64,000 bases of DNA, taken from contig NZ_BOOW01000028.1 in the NCBI RefSeq assembly GCF_016863435.1, positions 1 through 64,000 on the forward strand, given 5' to 3'. Within the stretch, counting starts at the first letter, position 1; each line of letters opens with the position of its first letter. Origin of the DNA: Sinosporangium siamense (GTDB taxonomy: Bacteria; Actinomycetota; Actinomycetes; Streptosporangiales; Streptosporangiaceae). Below are positions 34,842-43,277 of this stretch, one piece after another. The notes beneath the pieces were generated by a model. It made no database searches. It saw only the letters and a list, made by a program, of their open reading frames with translations, and was not told the DNA's origin. The translations under genes were made by a program, and so were the position numbers.

Positions 34842-36263
34842 GTGCTGAAACACGTTCTTCGGATCTTCCGCAGCGACTTCTGGAGCTGGGTGCCGGCCAT
34901 GGTCGTGATCGGGCTGGTGACCATGTTGATCGGCGCGTGCATGAATCAGTTCGTCTGGACGAACAGCGACGGGTTCGTCACCGCGGCGACGGATGCCGGG
35001 CTCGATCCGGCGGCGTTCGGAATTGTGTCGGTCACGATCTACGTCCTGGTAGCAGTCTTGTCGTTCTTCGCGCTGACGGTGGTCGGCTCGGCGACGGTCG
35101 AACGCACCCGCAACACCTTCGCGCAATGGCGGTTGGCCGGTGCGAGCCCACGCCAGATCCGCGTGAGCCTCTGGTCACTGGTCGGCCTGGCGAGCGTGGC
35201 CGGGGCGCTGCCCGGATCGCTGCTGTCCATCGGCCTCAGCGTCGCCGCTATTCCACTGTTCAACCAGATGGCAGCAGTGAGCTTTCCGGGCGGGACCGGC
35301 GGTTTCGAGCCGCCGGCGTTCCACCCATCGGCCCTTGCCTGGGCGGCCTCGTTCTCGCTCGGAGTCGTCACCTGCATGCTCGGAGCATTGCTGCCGTCGA
35401 GGCGTGCTGCCGGCGTCGAGCCTGTCGAAGCGGTGCGCGGCCTGGTGACGCGCAGACGCCGTGGAGTGTGGGCGCGCTGGGTGCTCGGCGGTCTGCTGCT
35501 CGCGGTCGCGTTCACGCTGGCGTTTGCGGGCGCGCTCGCCCCTGCTCACCCCGAGGTCGGTGTCGAAGCCACCGGAATGGTGAACGCAGCGATCCAGGCC
35601 GGCCTGTTCGCCGCCGGTGGCGTTTATGTGCTCGGAGCCGAACTCGCCCCCGCCGTGCTCGCGCTCGCCCGAACACTCCTGCGCCCGTTCCGAAGCGCCG
35701 CCGTCGGAGTGCTGGCCACCCGCTCTGCTCGGGCGAACGTCGACACGAACGCGAACATGATCGCACCCCTCGCAGCCGCGATCGGACTCGCCGGCGTGAT
35801 CTTCAGCGTCGTCCAGTCTTACCAGGTGACAATGCGCGAAGCAGGGTTCCCGCAGTCATCTTCCAACTATTCCGACACCGTCGTCATGACCGCGTTGTTT
35901 GGCTTCGTCTGCTTGCTGACGAGCGTCGCCGTCATCACCCTCTCGGGCCGGGATGCCGTCCGGGAACAGGCGCTCCTGCGCACCGCAGGCATGACACCGC
36001 GACAAGTCTTCGCGCTGACGGGCTGGCAAAGCTTCCTGCTTGCGCTCTGCGCGGCCGTGTTCGCGCTCGTTCCCCTCGGCATCGCGGGCATCCTGCTCAT
36101 GTCACGCTCGAACCTGCTCGTAGGGCATCCGGTCCTCAATGTCCCCTGGATCGGGCTGACCCTCGCCGTGCTCGCCTGCTGGGGCACCGTGTTCATCGTC
36201 CAGTGGGTGCAGATCGCCTCCTGGGTGCGCCGAGAAAACGCCCTCAGTCTCAGGAGGGCCTAG
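34842..36263 (+). CDS. FtsX-like ABC transporter permease
   Basis: A 473-residue permease with about ten membrane helices in two FtsX units. The first has VERTRNTFAQWRLAGASPRQ after helix 2, the second REQALLRTAGMTPRQVFAL; these R/LxxxGxxPRQ loops after the first helix of each unit are the FtsX/MacB coupling helices. GTG 34842 is two bases after the ATPase stop. Family members expel or inactivate cell-envelope antibiotics and can activate a partner histidine kinase, which here is encoded immediately downstream. Confidence 0.9.
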   Translation: MLKHVLRIFRSDFWSWVPAMVVIGLVTMLIGACMNQFVWTNSDGFVTAATDAGLDPAAFGIVSVTIYVLVAVLSFFALTVVGSATVERTRNTFAQWRLAGASPRQIRVSLWSLVGLASVAGALPGSLLSIGLSVAAIPLFNQMAAVSFPGGTGGFEPPAFHPSALAWAASFSLGVVTCMLGALLPSRRAAGVEPVEAVRGLVTRRRRGVWARWVLGGLLLAVAFTLAFAGALAPAHPEVGVEATGMVNAAIQAGLFAAGGVYVLGAELAPAVLALARTLLRPFRSAAVGVLATRSARANVDTNANMIAPLAAAIGLAGVIFSVVQSYQVTMREAGFPQSSSNYSDTVVMTALFGFVCLLTSVAVITLSGRDAVREQALLRTAGMTPRQVFALTGWQSFLLALCAAVFALVPLGIAGILLMSRSNLLVGHPVLNVPWIGLTLAVLACWGTVFIVQWVQIASWVRRENALSLRRA

Positions 36264-36264
36264 C

Positions 36265-37725
36265 ATGTCCAGCTACGAAATCGGACCCCGGCCGAATGAC
36301 ACTAATCGCAGGAAGGAATGGTTGCATGGGAGGGGGGAAATGAGCGAACAGACCAGACGCACACCGCGCAGCAGCGTGCAGACCCTCTGGCCGTCGCTCG
36401 GTGACTGGGTGCAGCAATCCACCCTCGCTCCGGCACGCCCGACCATCGGCGCGATCGTCTCCGTCCTGCTCTGCACCAGCTATCAAACGCTCCTAGCCAC
36501 CCGTCTCCTGTTCGCCGGAACCACGCTCGACGGAAACGCCTACACCTACACCCGCGTCTGGTACGGGGCCCTGATCGTCGCGTCCATCACCATCGGCGCG
36601 GCAGTGCTGCTGATCTGGCGATCCCGGCAGCCTCTGGCGGTGCTCCTGATCGAGTGCGTGCTCTATGCCACGGCCTCGGCTGTCGGGATGAGCAACTACC
36701 TGCTGTTCCCGCTCCTGTTCGCTCTGTTCAGTTGCGTCGCCCGTCCAACTGCGTGGCAGGTAGCCGCCGGGCTCGGATCGGTGTGGGCGGTCATGACGTT
36801 CAGCGCATTCGCCTCCCCGACGTCTGCAGGCTTCGCCCTGGAATACCTGGGCCAGCTCCTCACCGCGCTCGCGACCACTGCGATGGCCGTCGCGGCCCGG
36901 AGCGTGCACAGTTGGCAGCGCTCCCGGAAACACGTCCTGGAAGGAGAACGCCGCTCTCAACGGCTCGCGCGGCAACGGGATCGAGCTGTGTCCCGCACCC
37001 GGATCGCCGCCGAGCTGCACGACAGCGTTGGTCACGGCCTGACGACGATCATTGCCCTGGCCGAGGGGCTAGCCGGCACGACAGGCGACCCGGATGTCGA
37101 CGAAGCTTTGGCCGGGATCAACACGGTGGCCAGGGAGAGCTTGGAAGACACCCGGCACGCGGTCCGGGCACTCGCGGACACCGAGGACGAGGGTGAAGAA
37201 AATGCCGGCAGTGAACTCGCAACTGACCGGAGTCCATCCGGCGATGCCCCCCGCGGTTCCGTGACGTCGCTGCACAAGTGGGCCGAGATCCTTCCCATGC
37301 TCGGGCGTGTTCGTGCTCTCGGTGTGACCGTCGTCTTCACTGAGACCGGCCGACGTTCACCGAACATGTGCCACGCTGATCTGTGCTTCGCCGTCACGCG
37401 AGAGGCCGTCACCAACGCGATCCGCCACAGCGACGGACTACGGCAGCTCGCCGTGTCCTGGGACCACGAGGCCGACCGCGCGACAACCGTGACAGTGCGC
37501 AGCATCGCCGACCCACCGGCCAAGACGACCGGCTGTTCGGCTCCGTCTCCACCAGGCACCGGGCTGCGCCGATTGCAGCTCGCGGTCGAGGAAACCGGCG
37601 GCACCATGTCCTACGGGCAGGCGACAGACGATGAGTGGGTCGTGAGAGCGGTCGTGCGAGCCGCAAGCGACACCGCTCTCGCGGCACCGCCGAACCGCTC
37701 CGACCTTCGGGAGGAGAACCCGTGA
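36265..37725 (+). CDS. NarL-type sensor histidine kinase
   Basis: A 486-residue kinase: about five membrane helices (60-205) with very short outer loops, then HisKA_3 with phospho-acceptor His252 in RIAAELHDSVGHGLTTIIAL, and an ATPase domain with N-box AVTREAVTNAIRHS and G-box GTGLRRL. The G1 acidic motif (DxGxG) is not evident, a feature shared by some intramembrane-sensing kinases. No extracellular sensor domain is seen, so input probably comes through the ABC permease, as in Bce systems. ATG 36265 has AGGAGGG; an internal ATG at 36340 directly follows GGAGGGGGG and may be the true start. Confidence 0.9.
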   Translation: MSSYEIGPRPNDTNRRKEWLHGRGEMSEQTRRTPRSSVQTLWPSLGDWVQQSTLAPARPTIGAIVSVLLCTSYQTLLATRLLFAGTTLDGNAYTYTRVWYGALIVASITIGAAVLLIWRSRQPLAVLLIECVLYATASAVGMSNYLLFPLLFALFSCVARPTAWQVAAGLGSVWAVMTFSAFASPTSAGFALEYLGQLLTALATTAMAVAARSVHSWQRSRKHVLEGERRSQRLARQRDRAVSRTRIAAELHDSVGHGLTTIIALAEGLAGTTGDPDVDEALAGINTVARESLEDTRHAVRALADTEDEGEENAGSELATDRSPSGDAPRGSVTSLHKWAEILPMLGRVRALGVTVVFTETGRRSPNMCHADLCFAVTREAVTNAIRHSDGLRQLAVSWDHEADRATTVTVRSIADPPAKTTGCSAPSPPGTGLRRLQLAVEETGGTMSYGQATDDEWVVRAVVRAASDTALAAPPNRSDLREENP

Positions 37726-38420
37726 CCAGTCCCATCGAGACAGGCACTTCCCGGATCAGCGTCATGCTGGTCGACGACCAGCGCCTGGCGCGCACAGGGT
37801 TCGCCCTCATGCTGCGAAAATCACCCGACATCGACGTCATCGCGGAAGCAGGAGACGGGCAGGAAGCACTCGACATTCTCGCGCAGCGAGCAGACGAACG
37901 TCACAACCTCCCCGACGTCGTGCTCATGGACGTGCGGATGCCCCGGATGGACGGCATCGAGGCAACCCGCCGGATCGCCGCCACGCACCCGTCGGTCAAG
38001 GTTCTCGTGCTCACCACCTACGACGAAGACGACTATGCGTTCGGCGCTCTCGCCGCGGGAGCCTCGGGCTTCCTCCTCAAAGACGTGCGTGCGCCGCAAC
38101 TCATCGCTGCCGCCCACTCCGTGGCGCAGGGCGACGCGATCCTCACGCCCAGAGTCACCAGGCAGGTCATCGAACGCGGTGTGCCACGCGCACTCCCCGC
38201 GGCTCAACGCGAACGCATACAGAAGCTCTTTCGCACTCTGAGTCCGCGTGAAACCGACATTGCGCGGCTGATCGCAGACGGCTTCTCCAACGCAGAGATC
38301 GCCGACCGCCTCGTCATCCAGCAAGCATCAGTCCGCCGCAATGTCAGCAGAATCCTCGCCAAGCTCCACCTCCGAGACCGCGTGCAAATCGCCGTCGCGT
38401 GGTACAAGAGCGGCATGTAA
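37722..38420 (+). CDS. NarL/LuxR-family response regulator
   Basis: A 232-residue regulator: receiver domain with phospho-acceptor Asp70 in VVLMDVRMPRMDG, switch Thr in VLVLTTYDEDDY and Lys in FLLKD, then LuxR HTH LSPRETDIARLIADGFSNAE, IADRLVIQQASVRRNVSRIL. GTG 37722 overlaps the kinase stop by GTGA and has GGGAGGAGA. Likely activates the four-gene operon itself; no separate operator is obvious in the 300 bp upstream of 34075. Confidence 0.92.
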   Translation: MTSPIETGTSRISVMLVDDQRLARTGFALMLRKSPDIDVIAEAGDGQEALDILAQRADERHNLPDVVLMDVRMPRMDGIEATRRIAATHPSVKVLVLTTYDEDDYAFGALAAGASGFLLKDVRAPQLIAAAHSVAQGDAILTPRVTRQVIERGVPRALPAAQRERIQKLFRTLSPRETDIARLIADGFSNAEIADRLVIQQASVRRNVSRILAKLHLRDRVQIAVAWYKSGM

Positions 38421-38651
38421 CAGGAAATCGTGGACGCTCCATCCGAGCGCCCTTCTACAAGAAGCCGAGCACCCCCGTGGAGGAGCGAAAGTAACTGCGT
38501 CCAGATCCGTTGTCTCCTCGCGGTTCTAGCGTACCGAGGGGGTCCACACAGGCGATTCAGTCGCTCCTATCAGTCTTCGGTATCCAGCGCAGTGCGAGCA
38601 CGTGACCGTGGTGGCGAGCAGCAGCGCGAGCCCTGCGGCCATCGCGACCAC
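38421..38651. other. Intergenic region of rearranged sequence
   Basis: No intact gene. A minus-strand stretch encodes a hydrophobic run ([16 protein letters not shown]) that may be a relic of a membrane protein or signal peptide. The right edge is the presumed breakpoint of the multicopper oxidase inversion. Confidence 0.3.
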
Positions 38652-38804
38652 GACGCGGGCCTCAAGGACACCGTCTCCCTGCTTCCTGGCGAGTCGGCGG
38701 AGATCATCACCCGGTTCGACGGCTATCGGGGCCGCTATCTCTTCCACTGCCATAACGCCGAACACGAGGACATGGGCATGATGGCCAACCTCGAAATCGT
38801 CTGA
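38652..38804 (+). pseudogene. Multicopper oxidase, C-terminal fragment
   Basis: 51 codons, [20 protein letters not shown] … [20 protein letters not shown], ending at TGA 38802. HCHxxxHEDMGMM is the type 1/type 3 copper site of cupredoxin domain 3. The sequence that should precede it (through VLSRG) lies 180 bp further on but on the opposite strand, so the two pieces look like one gene split by inversion. Confidence 0.75.
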
Positions 38805-38980
38805 GGACGTCTATCTCACGGGCATCTACCTGCGATCCGACCTCGGCCTCTCCCGTGCTGAACGCCGCGCTGCTCGCTCTGCCCGGTGCCGCGGTGCTAC
38901 GGGGCGCCGCCGCCGCCGAAGTGGCACGTCACCAGTGCCGCCGTCGTCCCGATCCGCTCGATGATCGCGGGTGTGATGAC

Positions 38981-39289
38981 GCCGCGCGAGAGCACCCGGA
39001 AGCCGGCCAGATGCAGGTGGACGGGGTGATGGACCTCGGCGATCAGCCGCCACACCTCGACGTCGCCGAGACCGGTGGTGACGTCGGAACGGGCCGGGTC
39101 GAACGGCAGGCCGCCGATCAGCAAGCCGTGACCACCGTGCATGCGACCGGTGCGGAAGGCGAAGTCGCGCACCCTGACAGCCTCCGACCGGCGCCAGGAC
39201 GGCACATCGTCCGAGAGAGTGCGGGGGATGCGGCTGTCGTCGGTGGCCTTGCGCGCCACCCGGAAGGCCATCACGTCGCGGGTGCGCCC
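38981..39289 (-). pseudogene. Multicopper oxidase, internal fragment
   Basis: About 103 codons: RDVMAFRVARKATDDSRIPR … GGLPFDPARSDV, then EVWRLIAEVHHPVHLHLAGF and RVLSRG. HPVHLHLAGF is the type 2/type 3 copper motif of the third cupredoxin domain. The natural continuation (DAGLKDT…HCH) is at 38652-38804 on the other strand; the N-terminal two domains are missing, replaced at about 39290 by a LysR fragment in the opposite orientation. After VLSRG the frame runs into unrelated sequence to a stop at 38897. Confidence 0.7.
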
Positions 39290-39293
39290 CGAG

Positions 39294-39533
39294 CCCAGCG
39301 CCATCAACGCCCTGATCAGCGCGGGCCTCGGCGTCGGCCTCAGCCCCGACATCGCCCGGCACGCCGCCGGCCAGATCCCCACCGCCTGGATCGCCGTCGA
39401 GCACCCCGACTGCCGCCGCATCCTAACCCTGCTCTGGGGCGCCGGCAACCACCTCTCAACCGCCGCTCGCCTGATGCGCACCACGATCATCGACTGGAAC
39501 TGGAACAACGGCTTCGCACAAGCGAAACGATGA
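39294..39533 (+). pseudogene. LysR-family regulator, C-terminal fragment
   Basis: About 79 codons, PSAINALISAGLGVGLSPDI … RILTLLWGAGNHLSTAARLM, ending at TGA 39531. ALISAGLGVGLSPD is the conserved hinge strand and helix of the LysR substrate-binding domain. HTH and most of the effector domain are absent. It abuts the multicopper oxidase remnant tail-outward. Confidence 0.6.
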
Positions 39534-39843
39534 CGTCCCTGGCCCGCTATGCCCGCGTCTCTCCTGAGGCGCCGGCCCGCCGACAGGAAGGCCGCGACCC
39601 TGCCGGTCGCAGGCGGTGAGCGTCGGGCGGGGCACCTCCGCGGGCCCGCCTACACGAGGCCGGCTCCGCCGATGGGCGGGCAGGTGGTCAGTGCCAGGTC
39701 TTGATGCTCTGGGCGAGTGGTTCGGTCGGGTGGCCGAGGAGCCATCGCACCCTGAACACCGAGCCGGCACCCGATCCCACCATGTCCTGACACACCCTCA
39801 CCCGACAAGTCGACGACGCCACTCAGAGTCTTCGCGTCCGAGG
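39534..39843. other. Intergenic region, no recognisable gene
   Basis: A 32-codon minus-strand frame ending at about 39690 (…RVRWLLGHPTEPLAQSIKTWH) has protein-like composition and may be another 3' relic, but I cannot assign it. Confidence 0.3.
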
Positions 39844-40545
39844 TCAGCCCCGGGCTCGCCGCCCGTTCGCCGCCTCGGCGACGACGGTCGCGATTCGGCC
39901 GGCCCGCGTTGCCGGCCGCGCCGCGCTGACGATCCACCACAGCATCTGCTTGCGGGCGCCCGGGGGGAAGCGGTCCCAGTTGGCTCGTGCCTGAAGGTGT
40001 TGGTCGAGCGAGGTGGCGAGGTCGGCGGGTTCTTGAAGGTCTTCGACTTGGTCGGAGATGATCCACCATCCGTTCGCCTTCGCCGCGTCGATCGCAGCTC
40101 GCCCGGCATCCGTCATGAGGCCGCGCCGTTCCATTTCGGCGGCACGTTGGCGGTTGAGCCGGGACCAAGGGCTCTTGGCTTTTCTGGGGGTGATCAGCTG
40201 GAGGCCGCGGTCGTCGTCGAGGAGGGTGTCGGTCGAATCGATCCACCCGAAGCAGATCGCTTCTTCGACTACTTCGGGGTAGGGGCATCGTGGTCGGCCG
40301 GTGTCGGTGCGCCACGAGCACAGCCACACGCCGCGGGTCGACGTGTGGTTTTGCTCGAGCCACGATCGCCATTGCGGCCGAGTCTCGACGTGGTAGATCG
40401 GGTAGTCGAACTTCCACGTGGCGGGGTGCTCGGACACCGGCGGTCGGGGTTGCGCAGAGGTCACGTTTGTCGTGTGTCGAGCGGAACAGCCACTTCCCGA
40501 ATGGGAGTCTGTCATATCGCGGTTCATATCACGGCCAGGTGGCAT
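39844..40545 (-). CDS. YdeI/OmpD-associated family protein
   Basis: A 233-residue protein. The YdeI core runs from about residue 47: WRSWLEQNHTSTRGVWL, then PYPEVVEEAICFGWIDS, a family hallmark, RKAKSPWSRLNRQRAAEMER, and a C-terminal OmdA-like helix. Family members are linked to resistance against polymyxin-like peptides and bacteriocins, but the mechanism is unknown. The start is uncertain: ATG 40545, 40527 and 40515 all lack a good ribosome site, and the first 40 residues are low in conservation signals. Confidence 0.85.
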   Translation of the reverse strand: MPPGRDMNRDMTDSHSGSGCSARHTTNVTSAQPRPPVSEHPATWKFDYPIYHVETRPQWRSWLEQNHTSTRGVWLCSWRTDTGRPRCPYPEVVEEAICFGWIDSTDTLLDDDRGLQLITPRKAKSPWSRLNRQRAAEMERRGLMTDAGRAAIDAAKANGWWIISDQVEDLQEPADLATSLDQHLQARANWDRFPPGARKQMLWWIVSAARPATRAGRIATVVAEAANGRRARG

Positions 40546-40824
40546 CCTGCTGTTCCAGCCACTTCGAAATCGCTTGGTTTGTTTCTTCCGGCTTCTGTTA
40601 TGGCCAGTTCGCTGTCGCTCATGATGGGCTCACCGAGTGGTGTTTCCGCTGACCGGAATAAGAGTGGGCGTGGGGAAGTCATATCGCTTTTCCAGTCTAT
40701 CTTTTCTGAGTGATCGAGCGACAAGGGTTCCCGAAGACAGCGTCGGCGCACCCCTGATAGGCCGAGGGGTGTTCGCCTGCGGTCGACCTCGTCGGTGAGG
40801 TCATGCCACCATCTTGCCGACCGA
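40546..40824. other. Intergenic region, relatively A+T-rich
   Basis: No gene recognised. The composition is noticeably less G+C-rich than the surroundings at 40570-40720, suggesting foreign or promoter DNA. Confidence 0.35.
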
Positions 40825-40854
40825 AACTGGTCATTTCATGACCGGTTTTATTTT
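40825..40854. terminator. Hairpin with T-rich tail
   Basis: AACTGGTCAT-ttc-ATGACCGGTT (one mismatch) followed by TTATTTT on the plus strand. It lies just beyond the 3' end of the minus-strand phosphotransferase gene and can terminate in either direction. Confidence 0.65.
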
Positions 40855-40865
40855 GCGCACTTACT

Positions 40866-41747
40866 TCAGAAACCCCTTGGGCAGTTCGCCCGGGGTCGCC
40901 TGGTGACCGTGTCGAGTGTCGGCCAAGGAGGACCCTCGCGCAGCGAGCGCAGGAGTTCCTCTGCGAATCGCCTCCCGTTCGGAAGCTGGTCGCCACGTTT
41001 CCAGCGCCAGGCTGCGACCATCGCGAGAACGAGCTGCCGGCACTCGTCCAGCAGTTCCTGGTCGACGTTCGGATAGTGCTCGCAGACCGCCTCGGCGACA
41101 TGGGCGAGATCGAACTCGACGGGTCCACGGCAGCACGTCTCAAGGTCGATGAACAACGGGCCGTTCCTCGTGCCGAGCACATTGCCGGGATGCGGCTCGC
41201 CGTGGAGCAGCTGCTCCACGGCGCCGCGGTCCTCGATCGCCCGTCGCAGGCTTCCCAGCCTGCCGCTGAGGAACGCGCGGTCCGCGTCGGCGAGCTCCGG
41301 CGAGAGGTTCGGGTTGGCGACGACGGCTTCCGCCTCCGCGATGCGATCGGTGAACCGCGGGCTGGGCACGTCAACCTCGCGCATGCCGGCGTGCAGCCGC
41401 TCCAGCGCCTTGGCGTAGTCGACCGGTGAGGTGTGAGGTGTCACGGGTTCGTAGTAGGTCCACAGCGTCACCGCGAAGCCATCGCGCGTGCGCACAAGTG
41501 GGTCCACCCGGGGTTCCAAGAGGCCCGTCGGGCATCCGACCTGGGCGAGCCGTTCAGCGAGCTCGACCTCGAACTGTGCAGCTCCATGCCCCACAGGGGA
41601 GACCCGGGCCAGGACGTCGCACGGCGTCAGCCGCAGCGCCAGCCTGTTCGAGTTGTGGAGAACGATCGCGTCGTCGGCCGGCAGGCCGAGCGATGCGGTG
41701 ACCGAGGTCGCAGCCGCGATCGCGCGAGTGATGTCGGTCGTCTCCAC
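40866..41747 (-). CDS. Aminoglycoside phosphotransferase family protein
   Basis: A 293-residue APH/choline-kinase fold protein. The catalytic loop is LLHGEPHPGNVLGT, where the usual HxDxxxxN has Glu instead of Asp, followed by the metal site FIDLETCCRGPVEFDLAHV. N-terminal nucleotide-site strands are present (LALRLTPCDVLARVSP). Family members phosphorylate antibiotics, amino sugars or other alcohols; the substrate cannot be told from sequence. I prefer GTG 41747, preceded by AGGATTCGAGG, over an upstream ATG at 41822. Confidence 0.85.
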   Translation of the reverse strand: METTDITRAIAAATSVTASLGLPADDAIVLHNSNRLALRLTPCDVLARVSPVGHGAAQFEVELAERLAQVGCPTGLLEPRVDPLVRTRDGFAVTLWTYYEPVTPHTSPVDYAKALERLHAGMREVDVPSPRFTDRIAEAEAVVANPNLSPELADADRAFLSGRLGSLRRAIEDRGAVEQLLHGEPHPGNVLGTRNGPLFIDLETCCRGPVEFDLAHVAEAVCEHYPNVDQELLDECRQLVLAMVAAWRWKRGDQLPNGRRFAEELLRSLREGPPWPTLDTVTRRPRANCPRGF

Positions 41748-41864
41748 CCTCGAATCCTGGCATAGACGCACGAGGGCCGTGCCGGCCGGCGTGGCCAGGT
41801 GCGAACTATTGCGGCTCGGCACAGCAAGGGGACACGTGACCGCCGCACCGTCGATCTCCGGTTG

Positions 41865-43225
41865 CTACCGTACGGCGGGGCAGTGGGTGCCGCGCGGCGG
41901 AACCGCGAGCTCGGTGAGGTAACGGTCAACGGTGTTCTCCATGCAGGGTCCACTGGTGACGCTGCCGTGGCCCCAGCCGTTGTACGTCAGCAGCACGCCC
42001 TTCCGCCCGAACTGGCGGGCGACGGACGCGGCCCATCGGTGCGGCGTCGCCGGGTCGTGCAGCGCGTTCGACAGCAGCACGGGCGGGGCCTGGCGCGCCG
42101 TCGGCTTGAGGTGGTGCTGGGGGTTGGCGGTCGGCGCGCCGATGCAGGCGACCACCATCCGGAGTGGGCAGCAGGTATGGCATGTCAGGGGCGGCGGCGT
42201 TCATCCGCCGCACCAGGGATGTGTACTCCCGATGGTCCCGTAGGGGGAGGCGCCAGTCCGAGCAGAAGATCGGAGCGGCGGGCGGCAACGGGGACAACCT
42301 CGGCGCCGGGCCGTTCACCGGTGCACTCTTGTCCATCGTATCGATCTCCTTGGCCAGCCCCGTGAAGTCACCCTCATAGAACCGCCGGAAGGCGATCGCG
42401 TTGACCAGGTCGATCGACGACACGGTGGGGCCAAGCCTGCGCACCAGGTCCGGCGGGGTGGCCAGTCTGCCGCTCTCGGCGCGGGCCAGCAGTCCCTTCC
42501 AGACGGCTCGTACGTCGCGGCCATGCAGCGCACACCCGGCGTTGCTGCCGCACCACTCCACGAACTCGTCGAAGAGGTCCTGAGCGGCGGCCGCCCCGGT
42601 CTCCAGGAAGGTCCCCGTGCGGGCGACGCTGTGGTCCATCACGCTTTCCAGAACCATGGCCCGGACGTGACGCGGATATGTCTCGGCGTACTGGGAGCCG
42701 AGCATCGTGCCGTACGAGCTGCTGTGGAAGGTGAGCTTTTCCTCCCCGAGAGCCACACGAAGGGCCTCCAGGTCCTGGATCGACTGTGCCGAGTCGAGGT
42801 GGTCGAAGATTCCGTTCGGGTCTGCTGACGGCACTCGTCGCGCAGCTCCCGGTTGTACTTCACGGTGGCCTCGAAGTCGGCCTGGCTGGTCAGCTTCGGC
42901 GACGGACGGGCCGCGAGTTTCTCCGGTGGGCAGGTCACGGGGTTGCTGCCGCCGACGCCGCGGGGATCGAAGCTGACGATGTCGAACCTGCGGCGGACCT
43001 CGGCGCTGAAGCGCGTGATGCCGGTGCCCACCCGTTCGACGCCCGAGTCGCCGGGTCCGCCCGGGCCGAAGACCAAGGTGCCGACGCGCGTTTCCGGGAC
43101 GGTCGCTGTGCGGCGGGCAACCTTGAGATCGAAGGCGGGCCCGTCGGGACGGGACCAGTCGACGGGCAGCCGGAGGGTCCCGCACTCCGCCCCCTTCCAC
43201 GCCGCCCACTCTGATCGAGGACGCG
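41865..43225 (-). pseudogene. Secreted tripeptidyl-aminopeptidase-like alpha/beta hydrolase, frameshifted
   Basis: Reads as one protein only with two frame changes. N-terminal part (to about 42830): WKGAECGTLRLPVDWSRPDG, VFGPGGPGDSG and FDPRGVGGSNPV. Middle (42830 to about 42165): the nucleophile motif HSSSYGTMLGSQYAE and CGSNAGCALHG. C-terminal part (42158-41865): catalytic Asp in LSNALHDPATPH and His in YNGWGHGS. This is the SlpD/TAP-like clan of actinobacterial secreted peptidases. The signal peptide and start codon are also missing, so the gene is dead. Confidence 0.8.
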
Positions 43226-43277
43226 CCGGGGAAGGCTCATTGGTTAAAGCGTGGAAGACAGGCAGGGCGGGGTACGG

